A stretch of 64,000 nucleotides of DNA from Apiosordaria backusii (lineage: Eukaryota > Ascomycota > Sordariomycetes > Sordariales > Lasiosphaeriaceae), in NCBI GenBank assembly GCA_030549205.1, contig JAUKTV010000012.1, forward strand, positions 806,001 to 870,000. The letters are read 5' to 3'. Under the pieces are notes generated by a model that was not told where the DNA came from, did not search any database, and saw nothing but the letters and a program-made list of their open reading frames with translations. Positions 11,055-22,785 of this stretch are shown piece after piece; the first letter of the stretch is position 1, and every line of letters starts with the position of its first letter. Position numbers and translations under genes: made by a program.

Positions 11055-14000
11055 GTGGTGGGTTATCCACGCTCTTCTTGTGCAGCACCTGTCACAAGGT
11101 GCTTTCTCACTTTACACCACTCTCCCCATCGTGTGTGAGGGAAACTTCCCCTATCAGCTAGTAGCAAGCAACTTCCAGCTTGAATTTGTGGAATAAGATA
11201 CTTCACACCCTTCTCGCCCCCGGTGGTGGTGAAGTCCCTGGAGGAACAACATCACCAGGTTTCAGTTAAAAGCAACGACTATTTCTCAATACGAGGAAAA
11301 AGAGATTCTCCCTGTCACTTTTAAGCACGGGGGGGGGGGGGGGTTTCGTTTGTTATAAGATTTGCAACTACATGTAACTATGATCCCTCGGAGAAGTATC
11401 CAGTGTTGGGTGTTTCTAAGGGTGTCAAAGTATAAACGAGGTACACTAGTTCCGAGAAATTAGGTGACTAGGTAAGGTAGGTACTAGTGTAGGGCGACGT
11501 TGGGAGTGTTATTTATAAAAGATCGTCAGTGGTAGTATGGTACCTTCGCATGGGAATTGGGTGCTGTGAGGGATGGGAAAGTTGAAAATGGCATGATGAT
11601 GATGATGATGGTGGTAGCAAAGATCGGGCCAGACTTCCCCATCTTGCCCAATGGTCTGTCGATCACTTCTCGTACCGCTACGGCCGCCTAACTGACAGGC
11701 GGTGGTAGGCTTCGTTTTGGGTTTTTCCAGAAGGAAAGAGGGGAAAATCCTGATCTACATACGATGTTGCGCTGCCTCGTCCCTGCGTGAATATGTCGGT
11801 TGCACTTACCGGGTTGGTTTGTCTCTAAACGAGGTGGTATGTATGTTGACTACCTGACCGTTGAAGTTGCGTTTTCTCGTAAACTTCATGAGAAGGCCGC
11901 GTGCTTGCCCAGTTGGTTTTCTTTCCACGGGAGGCATCATGGTAATGGCTACACTACCCGGCTCGTTCCTGCGTCTTCCAGTCTCGTTTGTTTAGTTGCA
12001 TTTACCGGAAACTTATTCTAAGCAAACTGCCCCGTTGCAAGTTGCATTTTCTCGTAAAAACACAAGAGTGTTGAGTATTTACCTTCCTGGATCATTCACT
12101 AGTGTATAGTGCATGCGTGCCAGCTGTTAATTACTTGCCTCCCGCTAAAGCTCGAGGTGGACGTTTATCTTAGTTCTGGCAAGTTCATATAGGCATAAAT
12201 AGGTGGTTCTGGTTTGTGTGTTTGTTAGAAGTGGTGATCGACAGAGGGGCAAGCCCTCTCGGTAACGTAAACTCGGTGAACAGGGTGCAGTGATCGGCAG
12301 TCAACAAGACCCCATTCTGATCGGCTGCGTACCCAAACGGACTTGGCTGCCGTTGACTGGACGGACGGACGGGGTTAAGGGCCAGCTTACCCGTTCTCGT
12401 GTTCGATAGCCGAAGAATCTTTTTTTTTGTGTTGCTGTTGACTGTGTGTGTGGTAGATGATCTTCGCTTCTAGCGAGTCCGACTGAAAGGGCTTGCGTAG
12501 GTAAGGTACGGATTTTCTCGGGTATGTTGATCATGGAACGGCAATGTGGATGGACGTAAGGTGGACTCGGGCCGATACTGCGGAATGGGGACCGTTACCG
12601 TGCTGTAGCCGAGAGAAATGGGACGTGGGGACCGGATGGATGGTTAAGGGATGATGGATTTGAGGTAGCGGATGAGAGGGGTGAGGGGATGCCATGCAGG
12701 TGATCGTGCGTTGAGGTCCCTTGCTTCCAGCTCGTGCAGGCTGGGAAGCTTGTTAGGGAGGCCCAATAGGTAAGGGGGGGCGGGTCTGGCATGGGAGTGT
12801 TTGCTGGGAGTACAGCAGGGCATGGCATGTGCCGTGTGTGGGGGATACAGCATATTTGCCTGTAGTCGGTATGCATGATAATGCATAGAGGGGATTGTAG
12901 TGCAACGGATAGGAGAGCAGTGGTTGAAGGAATTTATGGGCTGGTAGAATCTTTTATCAACACGTACGAAGGAGGTTGCCAACTCTTGTTGGCAGAGCCA
13001 GGCAGAGGCACCTGAACAACAATAGACAGGCATCATGTGGCAGTGGAAGAGCGGGTTTACTGTGATGATGTCCAAAGAACCAAATCTATAGCCATAACTT
13101 CTCAAGCGATCGCTCTCCAACTGCACCTACCAAGAAAAATCTCAATCGGCATGTTATACAAGGGTTAGAGGGCGGCCACAGAATGGTTTAGATGTGTTTA
13201 TGCATAGTCTTTTCTTTTAAAAAAGATAGATTGTAGAAGTTCTGTTCCATAATCTACGGCTCTATCAAGGTAGGTTCTCTGGACACCATGACGCATGGGC
13301 AAAGTTAAGAATGTAGGGCGGTACCTGACATGAAATGAAAGGTTGACGAGCCATGGACCGGCAGAATAAGGTGCCCATATTACCGAGTCCAAGAAGAGTA
13401 AATACCGCAACCCAAGGACTATTGGTTGGTAGTTCTACCAATAGAGTTGCGTACCATGGGCGGACGGTAGCCATGAGATGGCTCGACTGAACGTACTCGG
13501 AACTCTTGCAGTTTCGCGTCAGTCAACATCGTCTAAGGTAGAGACCAAAAGGATTTAAGCCAGATGTGATACAAAACAGATGCTAATCAGTGTATCTCAC
13601 TTTACCAGCCTCATGTAGAGCTTTAATGGTGTTCAGGGACTCACTGCCCACTATCGGGTGCATGTATGCACTTGTCAATTAGCCTTGTTCGGTACCTTAC
13701 TAAACAAAGGATCACAAATACATAGATCGGGAACCTACATCTTATTGAGCTAACTCTCTATCATAAGGGAGTCACCTGATATTCCTGCTCCAAGTCGGCA
13801 GTTTGTTGTAGGTCTGTTCCCGTCCTGATTTTGTAGCTTTCCAAGAACGATTTGGGCGCACGCATAATGTGAGTTACGTAGGTACTTACTCAGGGATAAG
13901 TCTCTACGTAAATGAGGATTACTGACCAGACTTTGGTTTTGTCTGTCGTCAAATACCTAAACAAGTTGACAAGTAAGACAGACCGGCTTGTAATTTCCAG

Positions 14001-15092
14001 TGCATGGCGTTTGCTATATATCATGTTGATACGATCAGTCTCCTTTCGGAGGAACGAGCGCAGCAAGTCAACATGTGGATCCCTCATAAGTTGCAAGATG
14101 TATGGTGTTGAAGATTCCAGTCTCAAGATGACTGAGGCATAGACCTTGAGTCTCCAAATATAAGCCAGAGAGAAGGCCATCAAATATGCATCTCGATGTT
14201 GTCTCCGTTGCGGCAGCCATACAAAAGTATAACCCCTACAGCAGCAGCAGGGTCCCGTACCTATAAGTGTAACCTAAACATGTTGTGCTCCCATTGCTTT
14301 CTACCCCTGACATGGAACCTCGGATGAGGGTAGCTCCAGCAGTATCAACAAAACAGTCACACTACTTTTATTTGCTCCCACGTTCTCCGATCACTCGCCA
14401 AGAGAGCATCAGAAACATCTAGACAGATGGCGCAAGACGGTATACCCGTGTCATCTGAACACTGGAGAAGTAGTCATATCGTCTCGGTGCCGCTCGTGGG
14501 CGAGACACTGCATTCTGATTCGCTGGGATGCTCCCATCTAAAGGGAACCGAGAACTTGAGGTTTCACTCGAGGGGTTCGGCTGGAATTGAACTTGCATGT
14601 TTCCTGGGTGGCCTCCGCCTCTTTATCTTTCTGGTCTCCCCAGCCAGCTGTCTCTCGTGAAGCTCAAAGCTGAAAACTCAAGCAAGGGGCAACCTGGGAT
14701 GAACATGTTACAGCCCTCACAAAGAGAGACATTGGCGCCAACTTTAAAAGCTGGAAGCGTTCCAGTTTGCCCCGCGCCTCTTATCAGCGACCCTCTGACC
14801 TCGGGCTTATCGTCGCAAGGTGGCGCCCGGCCTCCCGCATTGGCTGACTCGGGTGACCCCCCCAGCAACGCTAGTCCACCGCCCACTGGGTGCTTGTTAG
14901 CCCTTTGAACCTCGAATTCTACCCTAATAAAGCTTCTTGAATCAACGTGGCTCGCCTTGCCATCCATTCTTTCCAAACACCGTTGACGCTTGCTCGAACC
15001 ATCATCGAAAGTCCCTGGATCTTCTGCCGAACCTTTAACAACCCGCGCGCACGCTGTGTGGAGGAAGCTCTAGGGGCTCACAGCATCACATC
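11055..15092. other. Intergenic region upstream of KES1
   Basis: Four kilobases without a convincing gene. Visible structure is limited to a run of 15 G at 11329-11343 and a GAT/ATG microsatellite near 11593. The last few hundred bases should hold the KES1 promoter and leader. Confidence 0.6.
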
Positions 15093-16766
15093 ATGTCTGG
15101 CTGGTTCTCATCCGCTCCGTCTTCGGCCGCGACACCTGCCGATGCCAACGCCGCCGATGACCATGTGAGCGATGGATCGAAGCTCAAGACCTTCATCGGG
15201 ATTTTGAAAAAGTGAGTATCAGGAGTACCCCGGTTCCAGGACGCCCAACCAAGCCCACTGCTGTGCATCTCGAGCTTGGAGCTCTTACGACCGGCGGTGA
15301 CAGCTCTGGGGATAGCTTTCTTCCTGAAGGTGACCATCAACTTACACCACACCTTCAACAGGTTCATCGGCGTGTCTGATCTCGCTTCCGTTCGATTCTC
15401 GCTGCCCTCCCAGCTCCTCGAGCCCACACCGAACCTTGAGTACTGGAATTATCTCGATTCACCAAGTGCCTTTGCTGCGATTGGAACGGCCGACGAACCG
15501 GTAGATCGCATGCTCGAGGTTTTGCGATTCTGGTTCACCAAAGATCTGAAATATGCCAAGGGCAAGCCGTGCAAACCATACAACTCTTGCTTGGGCGAAT
15601 TCTTCCGGGTAGGACTATTGGCGAGAGAAAAGCTGTGAGAATGCTTGCTGACAGACTTTTAGTGCAACTGGGAGACTGAGGATAATGCCCCAAGAATCGA
15701 CACTTCGGCGCTCAGAGCGAGTCCACCTGCAAGTAGCAGCTCGAGCATGAAGTCTGCCAAGTCTGCCATCCCAGCAGGGCTTGGCTCCAATGACCCCCGC
15801 GCAGCTTCCACCGTGTCAGTCACTCAGTCGGCAGCCAAGCCGACGAAGCCAGTGAGGATTTCTTATTTGACAGAGCAGACCTCTCACCACCCCCCGGTCA
15901 GCGCCTTCTACATTGATTGCCCCGAAAAGGGCCTTCACGCCAAGGGCTTCGACCAGATCACAGCCAAGTTCACGGGCACTTCCATCAAGGTTATGCCTGG
16001 TGAGCACAATCTCGGAATCTTCATCACAGTCGACCGTCGGGACCATGAGACATATCAGCTCACGCACCCGGCTGCCCACCTGGGTGGCATTCTCAGCGGC
16101 GCCCTGAGTGTAAGCGTTGGTGACATGTGCTACATCACATGCCCCGAGACCAAGCTTAAGGCTATCCTTCGATACTATAATGACGGCTGGCTTGGCCGAA
16201 CAACCAACAAGGTTGAAGGCATCATCTTCCGTTACGACCCTGAGAATGATAACAAGACCCAGATCAAGGACGTTCCGATAGAAGATATCCTCGTTCGCCT
16301 TGGGGGAGCATGGAAAGAGAAGATTGTATTTACTGTTGGAAACAAGCCTCTGGTGAGTATCTGGCGTTTGCACCAGTTGAACCGTGCCGGCCGACTAACA
16401 TGCATTTAGGACTCCCACCCACCAGAAAAACAAGTCACAATCATCGACATTGCGCCACTGAATGTGGCGCCCAAGGTCCTCCCGCCTGTTGAGAAGCAGC
16501 TACCCAACGAGTCCCTTCAGCTTTGGAGTGAAGTTACCAAGGCAATTCACGCCAAGCAGTTCGGCAAGGCCACAACAGTAAAACAGGAGCTCGAAGAAGC
16601 CCAGCGAGAAAAGGCTCGGGAACGCGAGAGAAAGGGAGAGACCTGGACTCCGGTATTCTTTGAGCAGGCCACCGACAAAGCAGGAAAGCCCTCACTCACA
16701 GAAAAGGGCAGACAGGTTCTCAAGCGGGCACAAGCTGGCAACTGGGACATGGATGGTATCCTTTAG
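15093..16766 (+). CDS. KES1: Oxysterol-binding protein of the KES1/OSH4 type
   Basis: Four exons, 15093-15211, 15362-15608, 15663-16352 and 16410-16766, join in phase to 470 aa. Introns are 150, 54 and 57 bp. The protein is a short OSBP with only the lipid-binding (ORD) domain and no PH domain or ankyrin repeats. The family fingerprint EQTSHHPP lies at residues 193-200, and the N-terminal lid and sterol-pocket region (PSQLLEPTPNLEYW) starts in exon 2. Members exchange sterol for PI4P between ER and Golgi membranes and oppose PI4P-dependent secretion. The C-terminal 60 residues are a charged helix (ELEEAQREKARERERK) ending in a WTPVFFEQ segment, as in fungal homologues. The start is the first ATG of a phase-consistent exon with no upstream in-frame alternative seen. 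Confidence 0.95.
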
Positions 16767-17960
16767 ATTTGGGGAAGGATGGGTGTTGTACACGATGGAA
16801 GGACTCTTCAGGGAGCAACAAGCAACCATTTTCTGTGGGATAGATAAGGATTGGGACTCTTTCGACATACTCGCTCGTTCATTTGCATAGCTGCTTCTTT
16901 GGGACGGGGTTGGGGCGTTCTTACAGTGGGCATGGTGAGGAAGACAGACAGGGGTGATATATGGGGCCATATACATGCATACAACTTTGGAGGCGTACGG
17001 GGAACATTTATGGTAGAGCATATTGGAATTCCATCTCATAAACTAACTACCAACTGCATCAATATCTTGGTATGGATTGCGCGTCCTTTATGTACAGAGT
17101 AAGATATTTCGTATTCGTCACACTAAACCCCAACCCTAGGTTGCATCTTGGCACCAGGCAACCACTTGTGGCACAGCCAAGTCATAAAGAACCACCTTGG
17201 CAGGCAGTGCAGCAGCGCACGGAGCGCATTGGAGCTCGTGAGGCTGACAGGCCACCTGTTATCGTTATCAGCAGCTGTCCTAAGCCCCTTTTGCCAGTTG
17301 CTGAGGAGAGAGAAAAAAGGCAGCTGCAGCAAAAAGGGAGGATATTGCCCTCGAGACACAAGGCATTTTGACCGAGTTCTCAATTTCAAAAACTTTCAAG
17401 TCGGCCGAAAGATATTGATTCTCTTCCAAGACTCTTCCAAGAGAAAAGAATAAAAGATTGGACCCTTGGAGAAACCCAAGCCCGGCACAACCCTGCCAAG
17501 CAAAAGCCCGCTGCGCAATTCCAAGAAAGCCAAACCGCCGTTCCGCTCTCTTGTTCGTCCCAGAGTTTCCCCGACCGAGAGACGCGCGGGAAACGACCGC
17601 CCGCTTGTTCCATTGACCGGCCGCACCCACCGACGACGACATTGATCGAGCCTCACTCTACAATCTCCATTTTATGAATTATCTATCGGTCTTCTTTTTT
17701 CGTCTAAACGAGGGGATTATTGTCTGTCGAGACGAGACCAATCAGCAACGACCAATCGATCGCGAATTTCACTCGACCTACCAAATCTAGGCCCCCCTCC
17801 CCCATTCAATTTGCCAACCGCCCTCGGAGCGAGCGATCGAATTTCTTTCCTACCACTTTTACGAAAGACATCGCACTACAAACCAGTCTCACGACCCGCA
17901 CGACGACCGAAGCACAGAACAATCTCCCTAGATTACACAAAGAGAAACAGCAAAAGCAAA
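16767..17960. other. Intergenic between KES1 and VPS74
   Basis: About 1.2 kb with no supported gene; it should hold the KES1 3' end and the VPS74 promoter and 5' leader. The last 300 bases are pyrimidine-rich with short A/C runs, as is common in fungal leaders. Confidence 0.6.
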
Positions 17961-19213
17961 ATGTCAACCACATCAGGCCTAACGCGCCGAAGAGGCGGCC
18001 CCCCCGCCGGCGGCAGCGCAACCACCGGCGGCGCATCAACCCCCACAGAAGACAGCGGCCGCAACTCCTCCGGCGGTCCAGAAACATCTTATGAATCCGG
18101 AGAGAACGGTCACCGCATCGCCTTCGACCCCCGCGACATCTCGGAGAGCGCCGAGCGGTCGAAGCAGCCGAAGCTCACCCTAATGGAGGAGGTGCTATTG
18201 CTTGGGTTGAAGGATAAGCAGGTAGGTCCCCCACCCACCCCGAACACAAAAACACATCCGTTGTTGACAGGTGATGATGTAGGGCTATTTGTCCTTCTGG
18301 AACGACAACATCTCCTACGCCCTCCGCGGCTGCATCGTCCTCGAACTCGCCTTTCGCGGCAGGATCTCGATGCAAAAGACCCCCTCCAGACGCAATTTCC
18401 CCTTGCCGGACAGGATTATCGAGGTGGTGGACGATACGTTGACGGGCGAGGTCTTGCTGGATGAGGCGCTGAAGATGATGAAGAGCAGCGAGAAGATGAG
18501 TGTGAGCAGTTGGATTGATTTGATGTCTGGTACGTCACCTTCTCCCCCCCCCCCCTCCACACCTCATCTTCTTACCAAAGATGATAATATTAACATGGGG
18601 CGGGAAACAAAGGCGAAACATGGAACCTAATGAAAATCGGCTACCAACTCAAACAAGTCCGCGAGCGCCTCGCCAAAGGCCTAGTCGACAAGGGCATCCT
18701 CCGCACCGAGAAAAGGAACTTTTTGCTGTTCGACATGGCGACCCACCCTGTCGTCGATGGGGGCGCCAAGGAGGAGATTCGCCGGAGGGTGAGGAACGTG
18801 CTGACGCAGCGGACGGTGGTGCTGAATAACAGCCAGTGGCTGCCAGAGGGGCTCGAGTTTCGGTATCTGCGGACGGTGGCGATGGTGTGCGCGGCGTACG
18901 CGGCGAACGTGCTGGAGAATGCGCTGAGCACGCTGGGCCACGAGGCGAGGGAGAAGGCGTTTAACCAGACGGATGAGCTGCTGGCGGAGTACTCTCAGTG
19001 GCCGTTTGGGAGGGGGGCGGTGAGGAATGATATTGGGGAGAATTTACCGCAGGTTATTACAGAGGTGAGTGCTCAAGATGATGAAATAAAAGGAGGATGC
19101 GGCTGACAAAGGGGGGGTTACAGGAGGTGAACAAGGCCAAGGAGAAGGAGCTGCAGCTCGAGGTTGTGGCGGCTTGTTTGTGCGTGTTTACTAGGTTGGA
19201 CTCGCTGCTTTAG
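17961..19213 (+). CDS. VPS74: VPS74/GOLPH3 Golgi PI4P-binding adaptor
   Basis: Four exons, 17961-18221, 18283-18529, 18613-19064 and 19124-19213, give 349 aa, near the 345 aa of yeast Vps74. Vps74 binds PI4P on Golgi membranes and retains glycosyltransferases by linking their tails to COPI. The N-terminal triple arginine (LTRRRGG, R9-R11) matches the coatomer-binding motif of the family. The GPP34 domain runs from about residue 70 (PKLTLMEEVLLLGLKDKQ) to the C-terminus and includes GYLSFWNDNISYALRGC and the ETWNLMKIGYQLKQVRERL segment. The last exon is only 30 codons (ending TRLDSLL) and follows a GTGAGT/CAG intron. The coding strand changes from C-rich in exons 1-2 to G-rich in exon 3. Confidence 0.95.
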
Positions 19214-20416
19214 GTTGGTTAGGTTTGGTCTATAGTTGAGAAGAGGGAGACAGCCATGACTACGATCAACTTCTGGACGACACGGTTTTTGTCAACACAC
19301 GTAACGAGATGTTTGCCATATGGGGAAAACAGCAGCAACACAGCGACGCTCGACAACTATCGAACCAGGACTGGGTTGGGAATCTGGAAAGGGATAAGGA
19401 GGGACGGGCTACAGAAAATCAAGTCTGGTCTGGTCTGGGAGTGGCAAGAAGCCAGGATTTTGATTTCGATGATCATGGAATGACTGAGCTGGAACGTTGT
19501 AGTGGTGGTAGTGGTGGTGGTGAATGATAAGTTAATGTAAGAGGGGGACGGACGGATGGGGGGGGGCGACAGGAAACAGGCAGGAAAGCGGTTTTAGAAT
19601 TGTGCTTGCTTGGACTGCCGCCGTGGCTATACCATGTGTTTTTTTTCTTCTTTCTTCTTTCTATCTAAGCTTTAGGTTTATTATGCTATTGAATGTTTTC
19701 TGGCTTTTTATTGCCTTTTTTGTGCTGGAAAAAAGATATGGGAAACGACTGGGGCAACCGGCTGGGTGGTAGGTTGGTAGGTTGGTAGGTTGGTTTGTTG
19801 GTTTGTTGGGTTGCGCTGCTTGGGAGCAAAAATGGAGTTTTTTTTTTTTTTTTTTTCATGTTTTTGTTCCAAGACGGATGTCACGTCATGTCATGTCTGT
19901 TTTAGTTGTTTTTAATGAATTGCTTAAAGTGTTATTTCATGAATGGCCACACATGAATGAATGTTGGAAAGATTGATGATGAGAAATTTTTAAAAAAAAG
20001 TATTATTCTTTTTTTTCCCCCTTGCCTACACGCCTGTCCTGTCGTATCCTGTACCCATCTCAGCAGGACTCAAGAACGCCAGCCAGACCTCCACACACAT
20101 ATGTTTTCTCTCTCTTCTGCCTTTCAGCCTCTCCTCTCGCCATGCATTCATGTTTGTATAGACAAGAAAAATGCCATCAAACAAATGCAGCAAAACTGAA
20201 CCAGCTTGAAAAACCTGTACATACCCTATATACACTCTCACACACAAAAAGGCCCCACCCAAAGCCTCCAACACCCTGAAAAAATGACCTCCCAAAAAGA
20301 AACGCAGACATTAGAAAACACAACTCGCTGTTTTAAATGCTGCTGCATAATCCCAAATTCCCTTTTCCCTCCCCAATACCACCTCAATAATACCAAGCTC
20401 ACATCACCTCAATAGT
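19214..20416. other. Convergent 3' region, VPS74 and RRP14
   Basis: About 1.2 kb between two converging genes. It has a run of about 22 T near 19837 and T-rich stretches around 19640-19740. No gene is supported; it probably holds both 3' untranslated regions. Confidence 0.6.
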
Positions 20417-22130
20417 CTATTTCCCCTCAAACCCCGGCCTCCCCCCCTTCTTCTTAGTCTGCACCCCCTTATTCTTCTTCCCCTTCCCCTTCCCCCTCCG
20501 ATTCGCCATCTTCTCGTCCTTCCTCTTCTGCAGATTCTCCTCCCTCTTCTTCTGCCGGTCATAAATCGCCTTTTGCACCCCCTCCTTCCTCTCCTTCCAC
20601 TCCTTCTCGCTCTTCTTCTTGCCCTTCTCCTTCCGCTTGATCGCCTTCTTCAGCAGCGTCTCACTATCAATCACCTTCTCCCCCTCTGTCCTCTTCCTCG
20701 CCGCGAGCCAGGCCTCCTGCTCCAAAACTTGCTTCTGCTTCTCCTCTGGCAGGTTGGCAATCCTCTTCTTTTGGTTTTCCAGTTTCAAGAGCGCGGTCTT
20801 GGGGTCGGAAGGTCCCTTCTTCTTGGCGGAGCCGGGAGCCTTTTCGTAGGCGGCGTCGTGGGAGAGTTGAGTACCGTCGGAGAACGCAAGGCGGCCAAAC
20901 GCGTAATTGGTTGGGGTGGCGTCAGCTTCATCTTGGAGGAAGGATGACAGGGAGGGAGAGTCCCGAGCTGTGGCAAGGGCTGCTTCCCTCTTCTTTTCCT
21001 CTTCAATCTTGGCCTGCTTCCGCATCTCGTTCTTGCGCTCCTTGCGCTTCAGGGCTAGCTTCCGCCGGGACTCGAGGAGATCGTTCTTGTTCTTGATCGC
21101 ATTTCCTTCTGTGTCGGCCGCTTTGCGCGCAATCTTCATGCTCAGAATCTTGGCAGCGAGCTTTTCCTTTATTTTAGCGGCGTCGATGGCGCCGACGGGG
21201 ATTTTGAGGTACTTGGGCTTTTCCGATGGTGGGACGGCGGAGGAGATGGAGGTTGTGCTGCTGGCGGCTACGGAGTCGGTTTTGGCGGCGTCGGACGCTG
21301 GGGTATCTCTTGTTGATTCTGATTCATCGCCAGAGGCGTTTTCTTCGTCTTTTGTGACTAGACCAGAGACATCGATGGGAACCATTTCGTCGTCTTCGCG
21401 GTCGCTATCGGGGGCTTCGGTGGATTCCTGAACAGCTGGCTCCTCGTCCTTTTCGGCGGCGGGCTTGCTAGGCGTCGCAGCTTCCGTCTTTAACCTCTTG
21501 GCCTCTTCCTTCTTTTGCTTCTTCGCAGACTTCTTGGACTCCTTCGTAGACACTGGCTTGCTGGGGATTTGCTCGACGGCAGGCTCCTCGGCCAATTTTT
21601 GTTTCTTGACAGGCGACTCGTCCTCTGTAGCGGTGGTCTCCCTCTTCTTCAACCCCTCAAGCGGCTTCTCCTTTTCGATTCCTTCAATCTCAAAGTCATC
21701 GTCGTCGTTGGAGCCGTTGCTATCGTCCTCGTCCTCGAGCTCTTTGAGCTTGCGCTTGTTGCGCGCCCTCTCTTCCATGACATCCTTTGCATTCCGATGA
21801 AGTTCACTGTCGGGATCCAGCTTGCCGCGCTTGGCGGCTCGGGCTTCTTCCTTGGTCTGCTTCTTTTTCTTCCACTGATCCTGTTTGCAGGCGAGAGACA
21901 CAGGTCAGTTGAAGTTCAGCGCAGCGGGTGAAGCATAAAGATGAAATGACAGCCACGTACACTGGTATCTTCCCCGTAGTAGAGTTTGGAGGGAATAAGC
22001 GACAGCAGGCCATCAAAGGCCTTTGCGTGGTCGCGGAGTCGATCCTAAAGGTTGACAACGGTTAGCGATTTGGGGTTTGGCCTCAATAGTCGTGGCAACG
22101 CTTGCTTACCTGCAACGAGTCGTCTGCCAT
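20417..22130 (-). CDS. RRP14: RRP14/SURF6 nucleolar ribosome-biogenesis protein
   Basis: Three exons, 22130-22110, 22044-21961 and 21880-20417, give 522 aa. The 7-codon first exon (MADDSLQ) and the second (DRLRDHAKAFDGLLSLIPSK) form the conserved N-terminal motif of the family, and splicing at GATCAG then enters the long lysine-rich exon at DQWKKKK. Starting the long exon at its own Met would drop this motif. The middle (about 80-230) is acidic, serine-rich and low complexity. The C-terminal SURF6 domain (about 260-522) is a charged helical array with RRKLALKRKERKNEMR and YAFGRLAFSDG and a basic nuclear/nucleolar tail. Rrp14 acts in processing of both ribosomal subunits in the nucleolus. Confidence 0.93.
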
Positions 22131-22785
22131 CTTTGCGCCGTTGATGTTTGATAATTCTTTCGAAACAATGTCAGAGGCGATACCGCGGGGCATTCGGGGT
22201 CAGGAAATCCCAGCAGATGAATTTGTCCGGGGGCAAGTCGTTGTGAAGTGGGCAGTCTGGGGATGATTTTTATCGCCGTTGATTTTTTTGGGTCAATGTG
22301 GAGCTGCCATCCCGACCCCCACATTTTCGTGCAGGTGTTCTGCCGGGCGGTGAACACGCCCAGCCTTGTCATTGAATGAGGAGACAAGACGTCAAAAGAT
22401 AGCCAAGAGGCACTTCACTTGATCTCACAAATCATTGAAAATGTCTCTGATGAGTCTTTACTGTTCATCTATGCTTGTTCAGTATCACCCTACTTCTTAC
22501 ACTGTCACCACATGTCCTGCCCTGAAAAAAGAAAAAAGTAAAAAACGCCATACATGTGTATGCTGATGCTGACTACCTACAAACGCCCTTTTACCCTAAT
22601 CTTTAACCTTGTTTAAAAAATACCCTTACTTTGTTTCCTCCAACGCCTGGCCATGGTCTTTTTTGATGTCATAACAGCTACACCTTACTATCTTGTCTCA
22701 GAACGTTGTGCCCTCAAATAAAAACCGGGGAGAGAGATGCCCAAACGCCAGCGCTATGCACTGATATCATCATAACTCATACACT
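22131..22785. other. Between EXO1 3' end and RRP14 start
   Basis: Holds the RRP14 promoter (right of 22130 on the reverse strand) and the EXO1 3' end. No gene is seen. Confidence 0.6.

Noticed and set aside
12644..13126. 160-codon reverse frame
   Set aside because: No recognisable domain, few residues of low-frequency bias typical of real genes, isolated in a gene-poor stretch.
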